From contig JAEYOW010000050.1 in NCBI GenBank assembly GCA_023411375.1, positions 1 to 64,000 on the forward strand: 64,000 nt of DNA, written 5' to 3'. Below the pieces are notes generated by a model, which saw nothing but the letters and a program-made list of their open reading frames with translations, had not been told where the DNA came from and searched no databases. The translations under genes were made by a program, and so were the position numbers. Every line of letters begins with the position of its first letter. Positions within the stretch are counted from its first letter, which is position 1. Positions 9,572-16,030 of this stretch are shown here, piece after piece. Origin of the DNA: Bacillota bacterium. GTDB lineage: Bacteria > Bacillota > Clostridia > Christensenellales > Aristaeellaceae.

Positions 9572-9903
9572 GAGGGTGAAAGCGGGGAGCAGGGGGAGAT
9601 GTATACATTCTAGTATTGGATACGAATCGGCTGGCGGTATTTGCGCAAGCCGCAAGCCTTGCCTTACAGGTTTGGAAAGGCGCCCCAATGCCTCCTGCCT
9701 TCGGGAGAACTTCCGATACGGCTTCTTTTACAGCGGTTCCTATAACGCTCTGTAAAATCTTCAATGCCGCTTGTCTGTTTGCGGCATAACCGTTAGTGTA
9801 AGAAAAACAAATGACAGGCCGTATTCACCGCGTATCCCGGCGGCATAGAAGCTCTGCTTTCTGTACAAGCTATGCGCGAAGCGAACAATGGGAGGAATGT
9901 GCC

Positions 9904-10803
9904 TTGGATAACAAGAAAAAGTGGGCTGGCTGGCTGGTGCTGACGGTCATTGTGGTGGTGGCGGCGGTCGCCCTGGCGGTGACGAATATGGCTACGGAGC
10001 AGCCCATTGCGGACAGAAATTTGCAGGAGTCGCAGGAAGCTCTTGTCAGGCTGTTTCCGGAGGCGGATAAGGGTTCCGCGGGCTTTGAGAGCATGGCAAC
10101 GGAGGAAAGCGGCGGTTTGCAGTTTGCCTATACGGCCAAGCAGGGAGGCAATGCCGTCGGATATGCGGTGAAGCAGACCGTTCAGGGCTATGCCGGCCCG
10201 ATTGAGGTTATCACAGGGGTGGGAACGGACGGCGTGATTCGCGGCGTCAGCGTCGGAGGACCCGACTTCAAGGAGACGGAAGGGCTGGGTTCTAAGGCGA
10301 AGGAGCCGGGCTTTACAGACCAGTTTGCCGGGAAGCAGCCTCCGCTTGCCCTGGGGGATACCATCGACGCCATTTCGGGCGCGACCATCACAAGCCGCGC
10401 CGTGGTGGACGGCGTTAACGAAAGCATATCAAAACTTAACGCGCTTTTGGGAACCGGCGGAGGCATGCCCGCCCAGCCCGAGACACAACCGCAGACGACC
10501 GCCGGCGCGGGCGCGACGGGCCGCACGGCGAACGCCAGCGTCATGGGGTATGGCGGACCTGTACTGGTGCGGCTGAGCCTGGATGACGCGGGGGTGATTG
10601 CAGCGCTCAATGTGGGCGGCGAGCGCTTTTCCGAGACGGAAGGCATTGGAAGCCGCGTGCGGGAGGAGGCGTTCACCTCCCAATTTATCGGTAAGAAACC
10701 GCCGCTTCAGCTGAGCGATATCGACGCGGTTTCCGGCGCGACCGTATCCTCCCAGGCTGTGGTGGACGCGGCGAACGAGGCAGCCGCCTTTTTAAACCCC
10801 TGA
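9904..10803 (+). CDS. Membrane-anchored protein with two FMN-binding (flavinylated) domains
   Basis: 299 residues from a TTG at 9904, chosen because GGGAGGA ends eight bases before it. One N-terminal membrane segment (about 9-28) is followed by two FMN_bind domains of the RnfG/NqrC type. Each ends in an ApbE flavinylation motif, D-A-I-S-G-A-T (Thr161) and D-A-V-S-G-A-T (Thr280). The repeats share the order GGP/GGE, ETEGLGS or ETEGIGS, then a K-P-P-L stretch. A short Pro/Gln/Thr linker (about 187-207) separates them. In known systems FMN is covalently attached to the Thr outside the membrane and passes electrons. No rnf genes or ApbE are adjacent, so this is likely a stand-alone extracytosolic electron carrier. 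Its electron donor and acceptor are unknown. Confidence 0.85.
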   Translation: MDNKKKWAGWLVLTVIVVVAAVALAVTNMATEQPIADRNLQESQEALVRLFPEADKGSAGFESMATEESGGLQFAYTAKQGGNAVGYAVKQTVQGYAGPIEVITGVGTDGVIRGVSVGGPDFKETEGLGSKAKEPGFTDQFAGKQPPLALGDTIDAISGATITSRAVVDGVNESISKLNALLGTGGGMPAQPETQPQTTAGAGATGRTANASVMGYGGPVLVRLSLDDAGVIAALNVGGERFSETEGIGSRVREEAFTSQFIGKKPPLQLSDIDAVSGATVSSQAVVDAANEAAAFLNP

Positions 10804-10930
10804 GGCATAGATGGAGGGTGTGCAACAAATGCGCAAATCTTCATCCCATCTTTTGGCAAGGTGATACAGAATGTATGTAAAACCCTTGAAAATTAAAGGG
10901 TACAGGAAAGACGCCGCGGGTGGAATTTTC

Positions 10931-10959
10931 TTGACATTCCCTTAAACTTATGTGAAAAT
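10931..10959 (+). promoter_or_regulatory. SigA promoter of the Rrf2 regulator gene
   Basis: TTGACA (10931-10936), 17-bp spacer ending in TGT, then GAAAAT (10954-10959). The weak -10 is helped by an upstream TG. Start of transcription would be near 10966, about 25 bases before the ATG. Confidence 0.65.
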
Positions 10960-10990
10960 GGGCGTATCTTTTGAGCTTGGAGTGCGACGA

Positions 10991-11413
10991 ATGAAGTTCT
11001 CCACAAAAGGGCGCTATGCGATGTGCTTGATGCTTGATCTGGCACAGCAGCCCTCCGACCGGTATGTTTCCTTGCGCGACGCGGCCTGCCGCCAGCATAT
11101 ATCGGTGAAGTATGCGGAACAGATTATCAACCTGCTGGTGCGGGCGGGGCTGGTGGAAAGCACGCGGGGCGTTCAGGGCGGATACAGGTTGACCCGCCCG
11201 GCTGAGAACTGCACATGTGGCGACGTCCTGAGGGCCGCGGAGGGTGGTTTTGCGCCCATTCCCTGCCTCGAAGAAGCGCCCCATGGCTGCGAGAGGCGGG
11301 AGGAATGCGTGGTGCTGCCTTTCTGGCTTGGGCTTCAGCAGGCAGTGGAGCGCTATGCGGATGGAATCAGTCTGCAGGACGTACTTCAAATGAAGTGCAG
11401 CCCGGGCGCTTAA
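10991..11413 (+). CDS. Rrf2 family transcriptional regulator
   Basis: 140 residues. The ATG at 10991 begins the family signature MKFSTKGRYAM and has GGAGTG seven bases upstream; an earlier in-frame ATG at 10952 lies inside the promoter. The N-terminal winged helix includes the recognition region VKYAEQIINLLVRAGLVES and the wing RGVQGGYRLTRP. The C-terminal half has three cysteines spaced C-x7-C-x5-C (PIPCLEEAPHGCERREEC). This is close to, but not the same as, the IscR/NsrR cluster spacing (C-x5-C-x5 or similar). It may sense iron-sulphur status or cysteine metabolism like CymR. No isc or cys genes are adjacent, so the target is open. Confidence 0.85.
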   Translation: MKFSTKGRYAMCLMLDLAQQPSDRYVSLRDAACRQHISVKYAEQIINLLVRAGLVESTRGVQGGYRLTRPAENCTCGDVLRAAEGGFAPIPCLEEAPHGCERREECVVLPFWLGLQQAVERYADGISLQDVLQMKCSPGA

Positions 11414-11432
11414 AAATTGCTAGAAAAAGCGG

Positions 11433-11449
11433 TTCGACGGTATTCGACA
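11433..11449 (-). promoter_or_regulatory. Tandem Spo0A boxes upstream of the Spo0A-like gene
   Basis: On the minus strand TGTCGAA (11443-11449) and CGTCGAA (11433-11439) lie in the same orientation exactly 10 bp apart. Spo0A binds tandem 0A boxes one helical turn apart as a dimer, so this looks like a real site. It sits about 70-85 bases before the start codon at 11520. Confidence 0.6.
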
Positions 11450-11489
11450 AAGGTTTTACCGCATTCCGGCAGGAAATGAAAGCCGCGCG

Positions 11490-11517
11490 GCGTACCTCCA
11501 CAAAGAGGGAGGTGCGC
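11490..11517 (+). promoter_or_regulatory. Hairpin covering the ribosome binding site of the Spo0A-like gene
   Basis: GCGTACCTCC (11490-11499) pairs with GGAGGTGCGC (11508-11517) over 10 bp with one T-G wobble and an eight-base loop. The right arm contains the GGGAGGTG ribosome binding site, ending just before the ATG at 11520. Confidence 0.6.
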
Positions 11518-11519
11518 GC

Positions 11520-12326
11520 ATGCGGCTTTTAATTGCGATGCTTGCAGAGATACAGGCGGAGTCCATTCGGAATTTGTTGTACGCGGATGGCGTCAGCTGG
11601 GATATCTCGATTGTGGCTGACGGATTGAAGGCGCTTGAGGCCCTTGAAAGCGAAACGTTTGACCTGCTCCTGATCCACGCCTGCCTGCCGGGGTTGGACG
11701 GTATTGGCGTTGTGGAGGCGTTAAGAGAACGGCGGCCCATATGCCCGCCGCGCGTACTGCTGCTGTGCGAACCCGAAATGCGCGCCGGTTCATGCCTGAA
11801 ACCGGATTGCACGGCGCCGCTGTACGCGTTGCCAGAGCATATCTGCACGCTGCTCAGGGTACTTGCCAAAAAGCCGCTGCCATCGCTGGCGGCGGCCAAT
11901 CAGGGGCATGTAAACCTTGCGGCGGAGGCCTTTTTGGATACGCTGTCGCTGCGCCGCGATCTTAAGGGACGCTCGTACGCCATATGGCTGCTGGAGCGGC
12001 TTGTTCCCTCGCCGGCAGCGGAGGAGGAGCCGATGGGGGAGTTATACGCGGCGTGCGCCCGCGCACACCATACTACGCCCGCGGCTGTCGAACGGTGCCT
12101 GCGCGTGGCGGTTGAAAGCGTATTCACACAGGGAAGCATGCTGGGCATCGAAAGGTTTTTCGGCGCGACGGTGGATCCTGAACGGGGAAAGCCCACCAAC
12201 CGGGCTTTTCTGCTCCAGGCCGCGCAGCAGCTTCGTATCCGGCTTTCGGCTTATTCCCTCGCGGATCTGCGTTCGCCGAAAAGCAGCGATATGCACCAAA
12301 GCCCAGCCGCGCCGACGATCGTGTAA
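11520..12326 (+). CDS. Spo0A-like response regulator with a degenerate receiver
   Basis: 268 residues, the same length as Bacillus Spo0A (267). The C-terminal half (about 135-245) matches the Spo0A DNA-binding domain: LKGRSYAIWLLERLV, AAVERCLRVAVES as recognition helix, ERFFGATV, and GKPTNRAFL. The N-terminal half keeps the receiver fold outline (LLLIHACLPGLDGI) but has lost its catalytic set. The acidic pair after strand 1 is M-L-A, the phospho-acceptor Asp is His53, the Thr/Ser of strand 4 is Cys83, and the Lys before the conserved Pro is Leu104. It should therefore bind 0A boxes without phosphorelay control. Tandem 0A boxes upstream and a hairpin over the ribosome binding site suggest autoregulation. 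Whether the genome has a canonical spo0A elsewhere cannot be seen. The 3' end overlaps the convergent DUF378 gene. Confidence 0.85.
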   Translation: MRLLIAMLAEIQAESIRNLLYADGVSWDISIVADGLKALEALESETFDLLLIHACLPGLDGIGVVEALRERRPICPPRVLLLCEPEMRAGSCLKPDCTAPLYALPEHICTLLRVLAKKPLPSLAAANQGHVNLAAEAFLDTLSLRRDLKGRSYAIWLLERLVPSPAAEEEPMGELYAACARAHHTTPAAVERCLRVAVESVFTQGSMLGIERFFGATVDPERGKPTNRAFLLQAAQQLRIRLSAYSLADLRSPKSSDMHQSPAAPTIV

Positions 12327-12454
12327 ATGATCCGGCTGACGACCGCCGCCTGTCCGCCAAAGATGTAGGCGACCAGATCGAATTGGAACACGCCGATCAG
12401 CGCCCAGTTGATTGCGCCGATGATAACCAGTACCAGTGAAATCTTATCCAGCAT
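12251..12454 (-). CDS. DUF378 (YuzA-like) small membrane protein
   Basis: 67 residues with two hydrophobic segments (about 4-24 and 37-60) around a G-A-I-N-W-A-L-I-G turn, as in the DUF378 family. Ends in a short charged tail. AGAGGAGGTT precedes the ATG by eight bases. Function unknown. Its last 76 bases run antisense to the end of the Spo0A-like gene. Confidence 0.85.
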   Translation of the reverse strand: MLDKISLVLVIIGAINWALIGVFQFDLVAYIFGGQAAVVSRIIYTIVGAAGLWCISLLFGERRSARE

Positions 12455-12567
12455 AGATAGAACCTCCTCTTACCGCCCTGCCGCCGTACGCGGAGCCGGG
12501 CTTTTTGAAAAGTCCGTATGGACTCTGTGAAAAGGATGCTCCATTCATGCGGGAATTATCCCACAAC

Positions 12568-13428
12568 CTAGCAAAAACATGCTTGGGCGTCCTGACCGGA
12601 ACAGATGACGCGCTTGAGCCATGGCTGCTCATGCGCCAGCAGGCAGACCTGCCCGGACAGCGTTTCGGAAACAAGCGTCATGCCGCCCAGGCAGCCGAGC
12701 CGCATGCATAGCGGCCATTCGGGAAGGTTCCATAGCAAACGTCCCGTGGCAATATCCAGCTTCATCAGCCCATCCGGCGTGCTAAGCAGCGCGGTGAGCC
12801 CGTCCGGGCACACGCAAAGCCCGCCGGGTTGACCGGGGAGCACAAGAAGTTCCCTGGGACGCACGGTGCGCGGCGCAAGCGAATAGACGGCGGTTTGGAT
12901 ATCCTCGCCTTCGGTGGCACACACTAGCAAAAGGCCGCCCAGCCAAAAGTCGGCGGCAAAGCATGCGCCGCGGGTATGGATTACGCTTTCGCGCGTCAGT
13001 TCCGGCGCATGCAGCACATAGGCCTCGCTCACCGCCCCGCCCGCGACCAGCAGCGCCCGTCCGCTGGGATGAAGGCGCATCATGCGGGGAAACACGCCCA
13101 CCGGAGCGGCGTAAAGCAGCTCGCCCGTAACGGTGTGCCGCACATGCACGCAGTCCGCCTCGGAGCTGAGCTGATAAAGATAACGCCCGCATGGGGAAGC
13201 GCATAACGCCGAAAGGGCGGGCATGGCCGGCATCCGGCAAAGCTCGCCGTGAGTAGCCCGGCTCAGGCAGGCACAGTCAAGCGATTGACGGCAGCAGAAA
13301 AACAGGTGGTCGCGTGAAGCGCAGGGCATGTAGGGCGAGATGAAGGGACAGGGAACTGCGGACAGCGGGGCGCCGGCATCCGGAGCCATTCGGACGCCGA
13401 AGGAGGAATCCGTCAACAAAATGCTCAT
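12568..13428 (-). CDS. Beta-propeller-like protein of unknown function
   Basis: 286 residues from the ATG at 13428, which follows AAGGGAGCGGTGCG; a GTG-type extension to 13494 lacks a ribosome binding site. The sequence repeats blade-like units with SPCGRYLYQL, HPSGRALLVAGG, CPDGLTALLST and a T-G-R-L-L-W-N-L strand, as in WD40/YncE/PQQ-type propellers. It is Cys-rich and has no signal peptide, so it is probably cytoplasmic or spore-associated. On the minus strand CATACGTT near 13473 resembles the SigE-type -10 (CATACA-T), but no matching -35 was found. I do not recognise a specific family. Confidence 0.55.
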   Translation of the reverse strand: MSILLTDSSFGVRMAPDAGAPLSAVPCPFISPYMPCASRDHLFFCCRQSLDCACLSRATHGELCRMPAMPALSALCASPCGRYLYQLSSEADCVHVRHTVTGELLYAAPVGVFPRMMRLHPSGRALLVAGGAVSEAYVLHAPELTRESVIHTRGACFAADFWLGGLLLVCATEGEDIQTAVYSLAPRTVRPRELLVLPGQPGGLCVCPDGLTALLSTPDGLMKLDIATGRLLWNLPEWPLCMRLGCLGGMTLVSETLSGQVCLLAHEQPWLKRVICSGQDAQACFC

Positions 13429-13527
13429 CGCACCGCTCCCTTGCTTTCGCCTGCCGGCATGTGATACTCCCAACGTATGCCGGTGGCGGTGCAATGTGAA
13501 AAGGTTGGCAGGAAAAACGGGACATGC

Positions 13528-13534
13528 TGTCGAA
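13528..13534 (+). promoter_or_regulatory. Spo0A box (exact) before the TSCPD gene
   Basis: TGTCGAA, 47 bases upstream of the TSCPD start codon and 100 bases upstream of the divergent propeller gene. A 7-bp inverted repeat (13543-13549 and 13559-13565) lies between it and the ribosome binding site. No clear SigA hexamers surround it. Confidence 0.35.
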
Positions 13535-13580
13535 CAACATAAATTGGCTTATTTTGCGAGCCAATGAAGGAGAGATCGCC

Positions 13581-13832
13581 ATGCATTACAAAACCCGTGG
13601 AACCTGTTCATCCGCGATTGATCTGGACATCGAAAACGGAACGATTACCTCGTGCCGTTTTACGGGCGGCTGCAGGGGCAATACGGCCGGGCTTGCCCAG
13701 CTTGTGGTTGGGCAAAACGCAAGGGATGTTATGGAGAAGCTGCGCGGCATTCCCTGCCAGGGAAGCACCTCCTGTCCGGATCAGCTAAGCCGCGCCATTG
13801 AAAGGTATTTTGAAGAACATCAAGCACAGTAA
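13581..13832 (+). CDS. TSCPD domain protein (TIGR03905-like)
   Basis: 83 residues, with the ATG after GAAGGAGAG. The whole protein is one TSCPD domain: TRGTCSSAIDLDI, then FTGGCRGNTAGLAQL, ending with GSTSCPDQLSRAI. The four cysteines resemble the metal-binding C-terminal domain of class II ribonucleotide reductase (NrdJ), which is also found alone in clostridia with unknown function. The helicase gene starts 12 bases downstream, so the two are probably co-transcribed. Confidence 0.85.
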   Translation: MHYKTRGTCSSAIDLDIENGTITSCRFTGGCRGNTAGLAQLVVGQNARDVMEKLRGIPCQGSTSCPDQLSRAIERYFEEHQAQ

Positions 13833-13844
13833 GGAGCGCACGCC

Positions 13845-15029
13845 TTGGCAACAGAAGTTACGGAAACCATGAAATTTACCGAAGCCGACCTGAGCGACGA
13901 GATTCTAAAGGCAGTCGAGAAGATGGGCTTCCACGAAATGACCCCGGTACAGTCCAAAACCCTGCCGATCATGATGGAAGGGCGCGACGTGATTGCCATC
14001 GCGCCTACGGGGACGGGAAAGACCTGCGCCTTCGGCATTCCAATGCTGGAGTACGTCAACCTGAAGGATAAGCGCGTCCAGGAGCTTGTTCTCGCCCCTA
14101 CCCGCGAGTTGAGCTTGCAGATTACCGACGAGCTCAAAGCGCTAGCGCGCTTTATTCCGGGGGTGCGCATCGCGTGCCTGTATGGCGGCCAGCCCATCAC
14201 CAAGCAGATTTCTCAGCTTAAACAATGCCCGCAAATTGTGGTCGCCACCCCCGGGCGGCTTTTAGACCACATGAATCGCGGCAATATCCGCCTGGACAGC
14301 GTGCACACCATGGTGCTGGATGAGGCGGATGAAATGCTTAACATGGGATTTGTTAAGGACGTGACCAAAATTATTGAGGCCACGCCGATGGAGCGCCAGC
14401 TCGTGCTGTTTTCCGCCACCACCAACCAGGATGTGATGACCATCGCGTGGAAGTATCAGCAGGAGCCTGTGGAGGTGGTTATACCCGCGACGAAGGAAAA
14501 CCGTCCTCAAATTACCCAGTATGTGATTGAAACCGAGCGCGAGCACAAGTACGAGCATTTGCTCTACCTGCTGGACAGCGATGTGTACCAGCGCGTGATG
14601 GTGTTTGTCAACACCAAGGATATGACGCAGCGCCTGTGCAAGCGCCTTCAGGATGCGGGCTATCCCGCGGACTGTCTGCATGGCGATATGCGCCAAAGCG
14701 CCCGCAACGACGTGATGCAGGCATACCGAAAGGGAAAGTTTCAAATTCTTCTCGCGACGGATGTTGCCGCGCGCGGCATCGACGTGGACGACGTGGAGGC
14801 CGTGATTAATTATGACCTGCCCAACGAGAACGAATATTATTTGCACCGCATCGGCCGTACGGGCCGCGCCAAAAAGCACGGCGTGTCGTTTACGCTGCTA
14901 ACCTACACCGAAACCGTGCGCTTCGACGCCATACTCAAGTATATTATGGCAAAGCCTGTGCCCCTCAAGTTCAGCGAGCTGGGCATTTTGGTAACGGAGG
15001 ACGGCGAGCCTTTCTTCGAAAACATGTAA
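13845..15029 (+). CDS. DEAD-box ATP-dependent RNA helicase
   Basis: 394 residues from a TTG with AAGGAG eight bases upstream. All core motifs are present: Q motif (MGFHEMTPVQSKTLP), Walker A as APTGTGKT, PTREL, VLDEADEM, SATT, DVAARGID and HRIGRTGR. The protein ends soon after domain 2, with no basic or RRM C-terminal extension, so it is a minimal eIF4A/RhlE-like helicase. Likely role in ribosome assembly or RNA turnover. Confidence 0.95.
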   Translation: MATEVTETMKFTEADLSDEILKAVEKMGFHEMTPVQSKTLPIMMEGRDVIAIAPTGTGKTCAFGIPMLEYVNLKDKRVQELVLAPTRELSLQITDELKALARFIPGVRIACLYGGQPITKQISQLKQCPQIVVATPGRLLDHMNRGNIRLDSVHTMVLDEADEMLNMGFVKDVTKIIEATPMERQLVLFSATTNQDVMTIAWKYQQEPVEVVIPATKENRPQITQYVIETEREHKYEHLLYLLDSDVYQRVMVFVNTKDMTQRLCKRLQDAGYPADCLHGDMRQSARNDVMQAYRKGKFQILLATDVAARGIDVDDVEAVINYDLPNENEYYLHRIGRTGRAKKHGVSFTLLTYTETVRFDAILKYIMAKPVPLKFSELGILVTEDGEPFFENM

Positions 15030-15056
15030 ACCAAAATTTCAACGGAGGCGATCCAC

Positions 15057-15803
15057 ATGGGCATCATTCCTTCCCGCAACCTGGACGATCAGCGCCGTGA
15101 GACGGACGGCATCACCTATTTTGACCGCGGCGTCATTGAGGGCAGGGACGGCCGGAAATATGACCGGTATGCTATTCAAACCCATTTTGTGAAGGTGGGC
15201 GAGAATCAGAAGGAGCTGGTGGAACGGTATGTACGTCCGCTGTACCGGGAGGGCGACGTGCTGAGCTTTGGCGCGAAGGTAATGTGCATGTGCGTTAAGT
15301 CCGTCAGAACGCGCGACGAGGTAAAGCCCGGCTTCTGGGCCAACTTTCTGTGGCGTTTCGCGGGTATCAACCATACGGGCGTTGGTATGCACGAACCCTA
15401 CAAGCTGCAGCTGGTCATCGATATGGTGGGCCTTCCCCGGGTGCTGCTGGCGACGGTTTTGAGCGCCGTCACAAAGCTTTTCGGCGTCAAGGGCGTGTTT
15501 TATAAGGTATGCGGCAAGGGCGTGGGCGGTATCGACGGGTTTTACACCCGTTCCAGCTTTGAATTGTACCATGAGCTGGCGCTTATCAACCCTGAAAACG
15601 CGGACGAGCTTTGCGAGAGCTTAAGCAGGGAAACCGGTATGCCCGTCGTGCTGATGGACGCCAACGATATTCAGCGCGATCAGCTCGGCAAGAGCAGCGA
15701 CATGCCCCTTACGGACGAACAGCTTCAGGACGCTATGGCGGACAACCCCAGCGGTCAGGGAGACGAACTGACCCCGCTGATTTTGATCCGGCCGTTACAA
15801 TAA
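15057..15803 (+). CDS. CofE-like (F420-0:gamma-glutamyl ligase family) protein
   Basis: 248 residues, ATG after CGGAGGCGATCCAC. Resembles the F420-ligase fold proteins widespread in clostridia. Visible are a stretch of short strands (FVKVGENQ), KPGFWANFLWRF, GVFYKVCGKGVGGIDG, and VVLMDANDI, which matches the D-A-N-D metal/nucleotide segment of CofE-like proteins. No F420 biosynthesis genes are nearby and Clostridia generally lack F420, so a gamma-glutamyl ligase acting on another substrate is more likely. The assignment is from memory of the family and is moderately certain. Confidence 0.6.
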   Translation: MGIIPSRNLDDQRRETDGITYFDRGVIEGRDGRKYDRYAIQTHFVKVGENQKELVERYVRPLYREGDVLSFGAKVMCMCVKSVRTRDEVKPGFWANFLWRFAGINHTGVGMHEPYKLQLVIDMVGLPRVLLATVLSAVTKLFGVKGVFYKVCGKGVGGIDGFYTRSSFELYHELALINPENADELCESLSRETGMPVVLMDANDIQRDQLGKSSDMPLTDEQLQDAMADNPSGQGDELTPLILIRPLQ

Positions 15804-15828
15804 AAATAGCCGGTAACGGTATGCGAAA

Positions 15829-15858
15829 TGCGCGCCCCTTATAGGAGCGCGCGTTTTT
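15829..15858 (+). terminator. Intrinsic terminator after the CofE-like gene
   Basis: GCGCGC stem with CCT/AGG continuation (one C-A mismatch), three-base loop, then seven T. Confidence 0.85.
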
Positions 15859-15872
15859 TTGCCGTAAATGCG

Positions 15873-15902
15873 TTGCCGGAGCAAGGCAGGTCATGGTATA
15901 AT
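15873..15902 (+). promoter_or_regulatory. SigA extended -10 promoter of the GGDEF-EAL gene
   Basis: TTGCCG (15873-15878), 18 bp, TATAAT (15897-15902) preceded by TGG. The leader to the start codon is about 120 bases long and has a small GCGGA/TCCGC hairpin near 15919-15937 but no recognised riboswitch. Confidence 0.65.
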
Positions 15903-16030
15903 CATCGGTGTATGGAAATGCGGAGGAGAGATTCCGCGTAAAAAGGTGAAGATGGCTGCGCGGCGCCGTTTGACGGCTCGGCACGCCACCTTTGCATTCT
16001 GCAAGGGATGGTGGCGCAATGGAGGGAAAG

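Larger units (their letters stand above)
9467..9903. other. Intergenic region between spoIIE and the FMN-binding gene
   Basis: Holds the spoIIE promoter and 0A boxes at its left end. The stretch from about 9600 to 9890 has no gene, tRNA or recognised RNA family. A convincing SigA promoter for the rightward gene was not found; TTGTCT near 9771 followed 17 bp later by TAGTGT is weak. Confidence 0.5.

Noticed and set aside
12080..12095. TGTCGAA inside the Spo0A-like coding region
   Set aside because: It lies within codons of the DNA-binding domain, far from any promoter; likely chance.
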